Below are positions 33,961 to 46,319 of a stretch of 64,000 bases of DNA, piece by piece. The notes under the pieces were generated by a model that searched no databases, was not told the origin of the DNA, and saw only the letters and a program-made list of their open reading frames with translations. A program made the position numbers and the translations under genes. The DNA is from Rhizophagus clarus (taxonomy: Eukaryota > Glomeromycota > Glomeromycetes > Glomerales > Glomeraceae), in contig BLAL01000236.1 of NCBI GenBank assembly GCA_015698045.1, positions 620,001 to 684,000 of the forward strand, written 5' to 3'. Positions within the stretch are counted from its first letter, which is position 1; every line of letters starts with the position of its first letter.

Positions 33961-34849
33961 TCGAATGACCAATTTTTGTATAATGAATAATAAAATTTAT
34001 TATAGCACATAATAAAACACATAGTATCTTTATTTATATTAATAACAGATAAGTATTTAAAATAAAAACATTTATTATAATAATATGTTAGTATATGACT
34101 AATAAAGTTAGTAATATTTAATAAATAAATAGTAAAGCGTAAATATAAAAAGTTAGTAATAATTATAATAAAATACACAAATACAAAAAGTTAGTATTAT
34201 GAAGAGTTTGATAAAATGTATAAAAAAAAAAAAGAAAAATATGTGATGATGTTAGTAAAATATAAAAAAAAAAGAATAACATTAGTAATAATAAAATACA
34301 CAAATACAAAAAGTTAGTATTATGAAGAGTTTGATAAAATGTATAAAAAAAAAAAAGAAAAATACGTGATGATGTTAGTAAAATATGAAAAAAAAAGAAT
34401 AACATCAGTAATATTAAAAAAAGGTAAAGTTAATATTATAAAATAAAATATAGTCAGTAATCATTACCATAAATTTAATGACAAAAATACAATAATTAAT
34501 ATACCTGTAAAATGTAATGAGAGTAAGAAGAAAACAGAAAAGAAAGGGTGTATAATTTTTGAAAAATAAACAGAGTCGCGTTTGGTTATTTATATGCATG
34601 TTAAGATCAGGTCACGTGCATAAAGATCAGACCGAATTTTGATTGGTTAATAATAGATAAATTGAAAACCTACTATCGTTAGTTGTAATTTTTCATCTCA
34701 TATAGTCATATATTATAATTTGCCTTGGACTTTCGGATACCTAATTTTTTTAATAATATTAACTTATTTAAAATAAATTTAATAAAAAGTGTATTGTTTT
34801 TTTAAAATGTTATGAAATTTAAAAAAATCCTCTATTAAAAATATTTCAT

Positions 34850-37720
34850 ACAAACTCTTAGAAAACCTCAAAAAAAAAATCTATTTATCAAAAATATCCT
34901 ATACGAATCTTAGGAAATCTCAAAAAAAAATTTCCTATCAGATATCCCATACGAACTCTTCCCATATGAACTTTTAGAAATCTCTCTCAAAAAAATTTTC
35001 TATCAAAAAATCCCATGCGAATCCTTTCCATATGAACGTTAAAAAATTTCACAAAAAAATTTCCTATCAGATATCCCATACAAACTCTTCCAATACGAAC
35101 TCTTAGAAAATCTCTTAAAAAAAATTTTCTATCAAAGAATCCCATACGAATCCTTTCCATATGAACCCTAAAAAATTTCACAAAAAAATTTCCTATCAGA
35201 TATCCCATACGAACTCTTCCAATACGAACTCTTAGAAAATCTCTTAAAAAAAATTTTCTATCAAAGATATCCCATACAAACACCCTACTATATGAACAAT
35301 TGGAAAATCTTTATTAAAATATCCCATACGAACTCTTCCCACATGGACTTTAAGAAAATCTCTTAAAAAATTTTCTATCAAAGAATCCCATACGAACCCT
35401 TTCCATATGAACTCTTAGAAAATCTCTTAAGAAAATTTTCTATCAAAGAATCCCATACAAACCCTTCCATATGAACTCTTAGAAAATCTCTTAAGAAAAT
35501 TTTTTCTATCAGATATCCCATACGAACTCTTTCCATAGTATGAACTAAGAAAATCTCTTAAAAAAAATTTTCTATCAAAGAATCCCATACGAACCCTATC
35601 CATATGAACTCTTAGAAAATCTCTTAAGAAAAATTTTACTATCAGATATCCCATACGAACTTTTAGAAATAAAAAAAAAATCTATTTATCAAAAATATCC
35701 TATACGAATCTTAGGAAATCTCAAAAAAAAATTTCCTATCAGATATTCCATACGAACACTTCCCATATGAACTTTTAGAAATCTCTCTCAAATAAATTTT
35801 CTATCAAAGAATCCCATGCGAATCCTTTCCATATAAACCCTAAAAAATTTCACAAAAAAATTTTCTATCAGACATCCCATATGAACTCTTCTAATACAAA
35901 CTCTTAGAAAATCACTTAAAAAAAATTTTCTATCAAAGAATCCCATACGAACCCTTCCATATAAACTCTTAGAAAATTTCTTAAGAAAAATTTTTCTATC
36001 AGATATCCCATACGAACTCTTCCCACACGAACTCTTAGAAAATCTCTTAAGAAAATTTTCTATCAAAGAATCCCATACAAACCCTTTCCATATGAACTCT
36101 TAGAAAATCTCTTAAGAAAAATTTTTCTATCAGATATCCCATACGAACTCTTAGAAATAAAAAAAAAATCTATTTATCAAAAATATCCTATACGAATCTT
36201 AGGAAATCTCAAAAAAAAATTTCCTATCAGATATCCCATACGAACTCTTCCCATATGAACTTTTAGAAATCTCTCTCAAAAAAATTTTCTATCAAAGAAT
36301 CCCATGCGAATCCTTTCCATATGAACCCTAAAAAATTTCACAAAAAATTTTCTATCAGATATCCCATACAAACTCTTCCAATACGAACTCTTAGAAAATC
36401 TCTTAAAAAAAATTTTCTATCAAAGATATCCCATATGAACCCCCTACTATATGAACACTTGGAAAATCTTTATTAAAATATCCCATATGAACTCTTCCCA
36501 CACGAACTCTAAGAAAATCTCTCTCAAAAAAATTTTCTATCAAAGAATCCCATACGAACCCTTCCATATGAACTCTTAGAAAATCTCTTAAGAAAAATTT
36601 TTCTATCAAGTATCCCATACGAACTCTTAGAAATAAAAAAAAAAATCTATTTATCAAAAATGTCCCATGCGAATCCTTTCTATATGAACCCTAAAATCTC
36701 TTAAAAAAAAATTTTCTATCAAAGAATCTCATACAAACGCTTTTCTTATGAATTCTTAGAAAATCTCTTAAGAAAAATTTTTCTATCAGATATCCCATAC
36801 GAACTCTTTCCATATGAACTCTTAGAAAATCTCTTAAAAAACAACTTTTCTATCAATGAATCCCATGTGAACTCTTTCCATATGAACTCTTAGAAAATCT
36901 CTCAAAAAAAAATTTTCTACCAGATATCCCATACGAACTCTTCCCACACTAGAAAATCTTAAAAAAAATTTTCTATCAAAGACATCCCATATGAACCTTT
37001 TTCCATATGAACACTTGGAAAATCTTTATCAAAATATCCCATACAAACTGTTCCTTTACAAATTCTTAGAAAATCTATAAAAATAATTTTCTAACAAAGA
37101 ATCCATACGAACCCTTCCCATACGAACTCTTAGAAAATCTCTCAAAAAAAATTTTCTATTATTTATCCCATACGAACTGAACTCTTAAAAAATCTCTTAA
37201 AAAAAAAATTTTCTATCAGATATCCCATATGAACTCTTCCTATATGAACTTTTAGAAATAAAAAAAAAAAATCTATTTATCAAAAATATCTTATACGAAT
37301 CTTAGGAAATCTCTCAAAAAAAATATTTCCTATCAGATATCCTACACGAACCCTTCCCATACGAACTCAGAAAATTTTGCAAAAAAATTTTCTATCAGAT
37401 ATCCCATACAAACTCTTCCTATACGAACTCTTAGAGAATCTCTTAAAAAAAATTTTCTATCAAAGATATCCAACAAACCTTTCCCATATGAACTCTTAGA
37501 AAATCTCTTAAAAAAAAATTTTCTATCAGATATCCCCATACGAACTCTTTCCATACGAACTCTTAGAAAATAAAAAAAATTTTTTATCAGATATCCCATA
37601 TGAACTCTTTCCATACAAACTTTTAGAAATCTCAAAAAATAAAAATATCTCTATTTATCAAAAATATTTTATATAAATCTTAGAAAATCTATCAAAAAAA
37701 AATTTCTATCAGAGTTTAGA
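34850..37720. repeat. ~50-70-bp tandem array (right arm)
   Basis: Reverse-strand counterpart of the array at 30200-32940, within the inner element. Non-coding. Confidence 0.85.
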
Positions 37721-38479
37721 GTTTTAAAATGGTTTATAAATTAAATATTTTAAAACGACGTTATTGAAAAAATCTAAAAAATCTGCTAATATATAATAAG
37801 CCAATTAGCAACCAATCGGTCATCAATCTGATATGGTCGATTGGTAACCTATTGATAACTGGTAAATTCAACCGTACACCAATCAGTCATCAATCAGTTA
37901 TATGACCAGTTGATAACCAATTTGGAATTTATACCTGATTGATGACCTATTGAAAGAATCAGTCATCAATAGGTATCCAATCGGTTACCAATCAGTCACA
38001 TGACCGATTGATGACTGATTTGACTCCATTCGACCTGTGAATGTTATTTTTTTTTTTCATATTTTACTAACATCATCACGTATTTTTCTTTTTTTTTTTT
38101 TTTTATAAATTTTATCAAACTCTTCATAATACTAACTTTTTGTATTTGTGTATTTTATTATTACTAATGTTATTCTTTTTTTTTATATTTTACTAACATC
38201 ATCACGTATTTTTCTTTTTTTTTTTATACATTTTATCATCAAACTCTTCATAATACTAACTTTTTGTATTTGTGTATTTTATTATAATTATTACTAACTT
38301 TTTATATTTACGCTTTACTATTTATTTATTAAATATTACTAACTTTATTAGTCATATACTAACATATTATTATAATAAATGTTTTTATTTTAAATACTTA
38401 TCTGTTATTAATATAAATAAAGATACTATGTGTTTTATTATATGCTATAATAAATTTTATTATTTATTATACAAAAATT

Positions 38480-39240
38480 GGTCATTCGACCATCAATTGA
38501 CCATAATTGACCATAATTTGACCACATAATTTGACCACATAATTTGACCACATAATTTGACCACATAAATTGACCATAAATTGACCATAAATTGACCTTA
38601 ATTTGACCTTAATTTGACCTTAATTTGACCTTAATTTGACCTTAATTTGACCTTAATTTGACCTCCTTAATTTGACTATAATTCGACCATAATTTGACCT
38701 TAATTTGACCTCCTTAATTTGACCTTAATTTGACCATAATTTGACCATAATTTGACCATAATTTGACCATAATTTGACCATAATTTGACCATAATTTGAC
38801 CATAATTTGACCATAATTTGACCATAATTTGACCATAATTTGACCTTAATTTGACCTTAATTTGACCTTAATTCGACCTTAATTCGACCATAATTTTGAC
38901 CATAATTTTGACCATAATTTGACCTTAATTTGACCATAATTTGACCATAATTTGACCTTAATTTGACCTTAATTTGACCATAATTTGACCTTAATTTGAC
39001 CTTAATTTGACCATAATTTGACCTTAATTTGACCTTAATTTGACCTTAATTTGACCTTAATTTGACCTTAATTTGACCTTAATTTGACCTTAATTTGACC
39101 TTAATTTGACCTTAATTTGACCTTAATTTGACCTTAAATTTGACCTTAATTTGACCTTAATTTGACCATAATTTGACCATAATTTGACCATAATTCGACC
39201 ATTTGACCATATTTTGACCATTAATCGACCATCAATCGAC
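38480..39240. repeat. TTAATTTGACC short tandem array (outer element)
   Basis: About 65 copies of the 11-bp unit TTAATTTGACC / ATAATTTGACC, longer than the matching array of the inner copy, so the two have changed copy number. Confidence 0.9.
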
Positions 39241-39413
39241 CATCAATCGACCATCAGTTGACCATCAATCGGCCTGCCCGATTGATGACGGATTTTGGCG
39301 GAAATCAGCTATCAATCGGCCACCCGATTGAATACTTATTGAATCAATCAGTTATCAATAAGATACCCGATTGATAGCTGATTGGTGACTGATTTGCCAC
39401 CATTCGACCTGTG

Positions 39414-40711
39414 AGTATTAGTAAAAGAAAAGGAATAAAATGTTTAATAGTAAAATATTGTTAGTAGAAATGTTAGTAAAAGAAACACATTAGAAAAATA
39501 TATTAATAAAAGTAATAAGAATAATATGATGGAAAAAAAAACTCCATACCTTTGTATTTATTTTTAAATAAACAATATATTTTCTATTTGTTTATATGGG
39601 CAAGTAAAAAAAATCAATAGTAGAATGTTATTAGTTAGAACATTAGTGAAAAGAAGAAATACATTAAAAAAATATATTAATAAGAGTATTAAGAATAACA
39701 TGATAATAGAAAAAAAAATTTCAATAAAAAATACCTTTATAAAATATTTAAAGAGAGAAAAAGTTTTTTGGTAAAAAAAAAAAAATACGGAGATAAATAA
39801 ATAATTTATGTAATCACATGATCAACAAAATTATCAAATTTTATTGGTTATTTGGTAATTATTCAGTTTCATATACTAATTATACTGCAAATTTTTATCT
39901 TTTTTTTTTGCAAAGTTAAAATCATCTTTTATATTATAACATTTTATGATCTATTATTTGTTGATAAAACAATACAATGTAACATGCTTCTAAGTTTTAC
40001 TAACAGCCACAAATCGGTCACCTATCAGTTACCTATCAGTTACCTGAATATTATTGATAAATAGGCCAAATAATAGTAGTTTATTAACATTTTTATTTAT
40101 AGCAATGTACATATTATAATATTATATAAAATTTAATCTAATATCTATCCATCTATATATTATTATTACTTATTATTATTCATATTAATCTATCCGCCAT
40201 TTATCCATAACCATCATCTACACAATCATGCATCCTAAAAAATCTTAAATTCGTATCATATGAGAGTTAAAGGGCAATCTAAAAAAAAATAAAAAATGAA
40301 TTCATAAATTAATAATTCGTGAAAATAAAAAATTAAAATCAATAAAAAACACATCATAAATCCGTATATCCAAAAATCTTAAAGAATAAACTGCTAAAAA
40401 AAGAAACAATAGAGAAATGTTAGAAACATTTCTAATTAACTAAAAGTAAAAATAATCAGTTTCACAATAAGTGAAACTTACCATTTTCATTTTCATATTC
40501 ACTTGAAACCTATAATATATTTTTAATTAGAAATGTTTAAAAAAATATATTAAGTTTTACAACACAACTTTTGCAAAACTCACTATTTAAATTTCAAAAA
40601 TCCAGTTATTAAGAAAAGTTTGAGTGAACTTTTTTTGGATCATATGAATTGTATGTAATATTATTTTAAGAAAAGTTCAAGCGAACTTTTCTTGGATCAC
40701 ATGAATTGTAT
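39414..40711. other. Non-coding body of the host CAC-type element
   Basis: 39420-40065 matches 49790-50470 in reverse (for example ATACCTTT...AATAACATGAT against ATCATG...AAAGGTAT-like words). Around 40610-40710 tandem copies of AAGAAAAGTTCAAGCGAAC with TTTTCTTGGATCACATG follow. No gene. Confidence 0.6.
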
Positions 40712-41074
40712 CACAGGTCGAAATTAGTTAAATAAGGTATCAATAGAGTATCAATAGGTTATCAATCGGCTATCAATAAGCTATCCTATTGGTAACCTAT
40801 TGAACTTGCGCCATAATCCGTCACCAATCAGGCAGGCTGATTGATAGCTGATTGATAACTTATTGATAACCTATTAGTATCCTATTGGTATTTTTATTAA
40901 ATAGGGTATCAATAGGGTATCAATAGGTTATCAATAGGTTATCAATCAGCCTGCCTGATTGGTGACAGATTATGGCGCAAGTTCAATAAGCTACCAATAG
41001 GGTAGCCTATTGATAGCCGATTGATAACCTATTGATACCCTATTGATACCCTATTTAACTAATTTCGACCTGTG
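40712..41074. mobile_element. 363-bp foldback CACAGGTCGAA MITE
   Basis: The two halves are near-perfect inverted repeats (GGTATCAATAGGGTATCAAT-type words, GCGCCATAATCCGTCACCAA and its complement). Ends are CACAGGTCGAAATTAGTTAA and its complement. It is flanked by TAT on both sides (40709-40711, 41075-41077). A neighbouring tandem copy of the target (GAATTGTATGTAATATTATT near 40650) shows the empty site. Confidence 0.9.
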
Positions 41075-41739
41075 TATGTTATATTATTTTAAGAAAAGTT
41101 CAAGCGAACTTTTCTTAGATCACATGAATTGTATTAAAGTGAACTGAAAGACCTGCCTAAAAAAAGATAACAAATGAACTATTAGAAACAGTTTGTTAAA
41201 AAAAACAAGTCTATAACTATTACGTGTCAAGAACCTCCTTAAATAAAACAACTTGTTATTGTTCTGAAGTCTGGAAATAAATAAAAATATCTAAAAAGAA
41301 AAGAAAACGAATGTTAAAAATTGTTCGTTAAGTAAATAAATTTAAAAGAAAAAAAAATATTATAACAACTTACCTAAAGGTCATGCAAAAGATTAAAGTT
41401 GTCCACCTATAAAAAAAAGAAGTGAAAGTAAATGTTAGAAATCATTCGTTAAATAAAAAAAATATATATATATAATATTAACTTGAACTACTGAAGTCCA
41501 TCATCAAAGAGCTGAAAGGTCGCATAAAAAAAGAAGGGAGGAAAAAGGAGACGAAAGAAGGAAGAAGTCAAGAAGGGAATGAAAAGAAGTAGCAGAATCG
41601 GTGAAAAGAGAAGAAAGATGAAAGAAAAGAAAAAACGAAGGTTAAAAGGTTAAAAAAAAAATTATAATTTAATTCAACGATCATTGATTATCATGATCAA
41701 TTTATTTTTACAGTTTTCTAAATTGTAATTTTTTTTTAT

Positions 41740-42060
41740 TTTTTTTTTAAGTTGCCAGACTTCCAGACTTAAAATGTAAGTTGGAAGGGGTGGGAAATTT
41801 TTTAATATTAAAGAAATGTTACTACCTTTCTTTCTTTATTTTTTTTAGGTTACCAGACTTCTTAGATGAACTGGACTTGAGAATATAAGTTAAAAAAAGT
41901 GGGGGATTTTTTTTAATATTAAAGAAACGTTACTAACATTTATTTCTTTATTTTTTTCAGATTGCCAGACTCCTTGGACAAACTGGACTTGAAATATAAG
42001 GAGGGAGGGAGGATATTTTTTAAATATTAAAAAAACAGTTTTAACATTTTTTTCTTTATT
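41740..42060 (+). repeat. Three mini-exon-like units in the host CAC-type element
   Basis: Cores TTGCCAGACTTCCAGACTT, TTACCAGACTTCTTAGATG and TTGCCAGACTCCTTGGACA lie between T-rich tracts ending AG and GTAAGT/ATAAG. They are related in plan to the array at 13028-15100 and to the reverse-strand array at 47220-47720. Confidence 0.65.
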
Positions 42061-42439
42061 TTAGATTACAGTTTCTCTTATTCCTCTTAATCCTAACATG
42101 ATCATGATTAAGAAAAGTTTAAGCAAACTTTTCTTAAACTTGTATTATAAATGACTAACTTTTTTATTTTTATTTTTTTATTTTTAAAAGGCATTGATAG
42201 CGCATTATCTTTATTTACTAAAGTAGTGAGGTCATTTTGACTAATACAACAAGTAGGAAGTAATGCTCCCAGTTAAAAACACAGTTTAATCATATTGCCT
42301 ATAATTAATAATAACGAATAAAGGAAAAATAGGTAAAAAAAAATTAAAATTTGTATCAATCCTAGTACTAAATATAATAGATTTATTAAAACGGTTGGTC
42401 ATGATCGCAATAAATAACTCCGCATGATTTTTCACGCGG

Positions 42440-44024
42440 TCGTTCTCTTTAATAAAATCTCCAGTACTTCATTCATTCGTGTGATTTCAGCCATAATCAT
42501 CTTCTTTGAAGTAGAGGACCTTTTCGACTTAGTTTTATGTTTCTTCTCATCATAGTCGGCTTTTGGGGAGTCTTGCCCGGTTTTAGTACTGGACGAATAT
42601 TGTTGTCGAGAGGTAGCACCTCATTTATTTCGTAATAGGATATTATTAGCGCCGATAGCCGTCTTCTTAATAGGTTGCATCTTGGCACTACTGTCTTTTG
42701 GAGAGGAAGCGTTAGTACTTTTAGTTTGCCCATTGCTCTTGATATTGGCAGACTTCGTCGACTTCCTAGGGTTGTGAGATGGAAAGGTATGATGGGTCCA
42801 ATCAACAGTTTCGCCATTTCAGACATTCAGAGTATTTATTAATCGGTGTAGATCATCTCAGTTTGATAAATATCCAATTATCTTCTTCTTGCCATCTGGT
42901 AATTTCACTTTTTTGAACATATTAATGTTATGAGAGATTAGGTATGCTTCATTGTCTTTGTGAACCAGCGTAGCTGAATTCATGCTCTCTGGAGGGTTCA
43001 GAACCGCGGCTTGGTACTTTTCTCTTTCTTTTCGTTCCTGCAAGAACTATGACGCTGGAAACCATCTTACCCGGAAGCCCATTAATGGCGCCATCCAATG
43101 TTTTTCATAATTCTTAAAAAGTTGAGATATCTCCAACTTGACATGAAGTGTCTTGTATTTCTTTTGCCATTTGACAGTCATAGAGATAACCTTTCCCCAA
43201 GCAGATAGCGCGTTAATGATGGTGTAGTTATCCCACTTTGCAGGGATGTCGTATACTATGATATCACGAATGAAAGCCTGAGAATTATGAGCAGGCTGAT
43301 ATCCAGTAATAACCATTGACGCTTCATTTTTGACTACCTTTCTTGTATTCGACTTGTCTTACGACCTAGCTTTCTTTTCAGGCGGCAGAATAAGTATATC
43401 ATCACCTGCCTGTTCAACTCGCGTGGAGGGAATAAACTGTTTGGCAAGAAGGTCCAGGGAGGAATGAGAACCTTTGTTAGCTTTAGCAGCCTCACGTTCA
43501 AGTTTATCCTTCTTGCGTTGTTTCTTCTTTTGCGATTTAGATAATACAGGTTGAAAACTTGTTTCATCAGGTGGTTCATTTGTGATCGGCGTCATGTTTG
43601 ATGTTGATTGGTTTATCACCGGAGGAGATATTTCTATATCCATCTGGGCGTTAATTTATTCAACTATGATTGGTGCGTTTTATTTTTCCACTTGTCCTAA
43701 TTTGGTAGCCTTTTCCAATATTCTCTGAGAGTAGGCTATCGCGCGCTCCAAGGTAAAAACTGAAATATTCTGAAGATAAGTCAAGAAGAAAGGACAGACG
43801 TCCCAATATTTTGCTAGTTCTAGATATGTATCTGAGGGGTATCTGAGACCGTCAGTAAGGCGGAGAGGGACGTTTTGTTATATATCTCAAGAACTTGAGC
43901 AAGGCCACAGTCTGCTGAGGTTCTTTTGTTCCCTTTCCATATTTTCTAAAAGAAGTTGATGATAGTTGTCTTAAAGGGTTTTAAGGAACTCTTCACTTGT
44001 AACTTGTTGGTTTGGTTGTGACAT
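42440..44024 (-). pseudogene. LINE ORF1-like (Gag-type) pseudogene
   Basis: ATG at 44024 (MSQPNQQVTSEEFLKTL) opens a frame soon broken. From 43643 one frame with few stops runs to about 42450: MDIEISPPVINQ..., a Lys-rich stretch (KSQKKKQRKKDKLEREAAK), then AFIRDIIVYDIPAKWDNYTI ... GKVISMTVKWQKKYKTLHV ... MGFRVRWFPAS, an RRM-like fold. It continues through ERKEREKYQAAVLNPPE to a Lys/Ser-rich tail ending LLKRTTA. In-frame stops include TAA after KKARS, TAG after WFPAS, and a stop after IIGYLSN. This organisation matches ORF1 proteins of LINEs I recall from Rhizophagus, where ORF2 follows; ORF2 is missing here. The copy is inserted in the CAC-type element. Confidence 0.6.
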
Positions 44025-45344
44025 GTTTATAATTATATTATTTGTTTCTGACGACGTACACTCTAAAAAATAAAAAAACTTTTTAGTTGAAAATATTGTA
44101 CCGAGTGATTATCAGGAAGAGTTTTCAAAATCTTTTGACTAACTTTTTTATTAATTTATTGTAATAAAATATAAAATACATAATAAAATAAAAATATTAA
44201 CAATAATAATTATACTTTTAAATACTTTACAAAAAATTTATAATTTGATAATGCATTCAACAAATAAAACAATAAAATTTTTATAACTTGATAATGTATT
44301 CAACAAATAAAACAATAAAATTTTTTAACTACATTAAACGAATTAAAAATTTCTAAAAAGAAAAATCTATAAAAAAAGTAAACTAAAAATTTCTTAATAC
44401 ATTATACAATATGAAATCTAATATATTAAAATTTTATCATATATCGAGTACCTGATATGTGCAAGATAGAACTGTGTATATTAAATAACATATTGGTGAC
44501 CAATAGCTTAGATATCAGGTCTTGGAAATTAGGTATATTTTGAAGTATAATGAATCGAGTACCCAATATATAAAAATACCTGATATTTATCCGATTAGCC
44601 ACTGATATATAAGCCTCCAATATGTACCCAATAGAATTGATTTTGACTAGTGCTTCAAGGTATCAGACAACATTTAATATTAGTTAACACTTTGTTTGAC
44701 ACCTCCCAAAACTTTCTGATAAAATACTTATATTTGAAAATAATTAAATGGCTTTTTTTTTCTTATTTGAATTATAAATTAATTTAAAATTTTTTTAAAT
44801 TTTATATATTATTCAAATTTAATCATAACATATTTAATTATTAATTATTTTTTTAGAATAAATTTAATTGTAACAAACTATTACAAATATTATTTATAAT
44901 AATCTAATTAATACATTTTTATTGGTTAATTTAAATCACATAATATTACACAAATTCAAAAAAGAAAAATTTTGTTTTTAGAAAAAATAAAAAATTTTAA
45001 TAGTTATGCTAGTTTTCAAAAAAGGAAATTCCTTTACCAATCACTTGGTAAAAAAAAGATTTTTATTAAATAAGTCAAAAATGACATTTAAAATCATTTT
45101 TGTTATTTTAAGTAAACTTGCTAAGGAGGCAAAAATACATTTGTTATAATATTTTTTAAAAGTTTATATATTATAAACTTTTTATCATTTTTTTTTTAAG
45201 ATTATTATAAATAATATTTATAATAGGTTATTATAAATATATTTATTCATTTTTTTAAATGTAAATAATATATAAAAAGAACTTTTTTCTATTCTGTTCA
45301 AAACCAAAAAATTTAAAATTAAAAATTTTAATTTTTAAATAATA

Positions 45345-45990
45345 ATGGATGTTACAGAATTACAAAAATAAGCAAACATTTATGATGACAGTGGTTATAC
45401 CACTACTGACTATAACGACTCTTCTGATGAAGATGAAAAGATGCAAGAAGATACTTTCCAGTCTATTTTAACAAAATACCAAAAAAAGAAGTTGCGAAAG
45501 AAAGTTAAAAAACAATAACACAAACAACTATCAATACCAATACAGTCAACTTTTGATACTTAAACAAAAACAACCTCAAATACCCTAGTAGAAGTGTATA
45601 TACGTTTTTTGTCCTGCTAATTAATGGGTTTTAGGCCATGTTTACCCATCCAAAAAATAAACAGGTTATCATGTGTCAAAAACATGTAGCCATTTGTTTA
45701 AAAGATAGTGGCCTATAAGGGTTTTCCCTGCCTGGCTTCTATGGTAAATTCAAATGGAGCAAAATTATAAACAAGAATAATTTAGTCAGATGGAATTCCA
45801 GGCCAAAGAATATAGAATCTTTGTTTAAGTCGGAGAATATTATTTATATTTTTTGAATTTGGAAGTTGCCATTCTCGTGACACTCATTGATTCTATTGAC
45901 AATTATTGGTAATGATGAACTGCAGTTGTTTACAGGGGCTTCCCGCCAAACTTCTAATGGGATTCAGTCCGGTTTTTCATATGACTTACA
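45345..45990 (+). pseudogene. Eroded ORF1-like gene start
   Basis: ATG at 45345 reads MDVTELQK then TAA, followed in frame by ANIYDDSGYTTTDYNDSSDE and a Lys-rich run KKKLRKKVKKQ. Downstream, in changing frames, come VYIRFLSC, FEFGSCHSRDT and ASRQTSNGIQSGFSYDLQTK. These words fit a repetitive ORF1-type protein family that I recall from Rhizophagus. There are many stops and it is not functional. Confidence 0.4.
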
Positions 45991-46178
45991 AACAAAAACA
46001 CATTATTTTTTACTTTTCTATTTCTTGTTTTTTTTTATATTTATTACCTTTTCTTTTTTAAAATTTTCTAGAATTTATTCATTAGTGATTCATTACAATT
46101 TATTAACTCATCCCTTAATTAACCTTTTTTATATTTTTATTTTAAATGTACATTTTTTTATACATTTTTTTATACTTT

Positions 46179-46319
46179 ATTAATTTTTAATGCTGTATCT
46201 AAATCATTTAAAGCATTATCATATTGTCTTAATATTTTGTATATTTCCGCTCTTCTAGCATAGATCGAAGATTTTTGTCTTTTCTCTGAAGCTGCAGTAA
46301 AATCAGCTAATGCCCCTTT
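46179..46319 (-). pseudogene. TPR-like exon fragment
   Basis: Reading the minus strand gives ALADFTAASEKRQKSSIYAR, then RAEIYKILRQYDNALNDLDT, then ALKI. Ala/Leu/Tyr/Asp spacing fits one and a half tetratricopeptide repeats (x-Y-A-R-R-A ... Y-x-x-A-L-x-D-L). A stop follows (NKV*). No further exon could be joined, so it is likely the stranded 3' exon of a TPR gene. Confidence 0.4.

Larger units (their letters stand above)
33339..38039. mobile_element. Inner CACAGGTC element, inverted relative to the outer copy
   Basis: 4,701 bp from CACAGGTCAAATGG to CCATTCGACCTGTG. It is flanked by AAT at 33336-33338 and 38040-38042. The corresponding uninterrupted site is visible inside this same copy (reverse of about 34400-34415, TATTACTGATGTTATTC), against TATTACTAAT / AATGTTATT around the insertion. 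So one family member inserted into another in reverse orientation, giving the apparent giant palindrome. Confidence 0.85.
29798..39413. mobile_element. Outer CACAGGTCGAA element, split by an inverted copy of itself
   Basis: It starts CACAGGTCGAATG at 29798, ends with the complement at 39413, and is flanked by AGT on both sides (29795-29797 and 39414-39416), a 3-bp duplication fitting the CACTA type. Without the inserted copy it is about 4.9 kb. The ends carry many short AATCGGTCATCAATCAGTC-like subterminal repeats, the body is two tandem arrays, and no transposase is visible. Confidence 0.85.
17433..44652. mobile_element. CAC-type element (TIR CACTGGTCAAAATC), host of a transposon nest
   Basis: The left end at 17433 reads CACTGGTCAAAATCGAT; the right end at 44652 is the complement of CACTAGTCAAAATCAAT. 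Both are flanked by CTT (17430-17432 and 44653-44655), the 3-bp target duplication of CACTA-type elements. Reading inward from 44652 the order of segments matches, on the opposite strand, the uninterrupted copy at 46642-51106: mini-exon repeats (42060-41740 versus 47220-47720), then 40065-39420 versus 49790-50470, then 29790-29430 versus 50280-50800, then the distal end. The extra DNA is accounted for by insertions at 17688-29418, 29798-39413, 40712-41074 and about 42180-44050. Confidence 0.75.

Noticed and set aside
34163..34405. 80-codon frame with internal duplication
   Set aside because: Low-complexity A/T repeat with a tandem 120-bp duplication in the inner element; no coding evidence.
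30202..37635. Many open frames of 70-100 codons with words like RVRMGYLIENFF
   Set aside because: They are the tandem repeat arrays read in frame, appear on both arms in mirror form and have no gene-like features.
29798..39413. Giant palindrome as a single inverted-duplication event
   Set aside because: The order A-B-A'-B', with two sets of target duplications and a visible empty site, is better explained by nested insertion of a reversed copy.
41740..42060. Real coding exons of a host gene
   Set aside because: The units are tandem copies of one core with different frames and no longer exon joins them.
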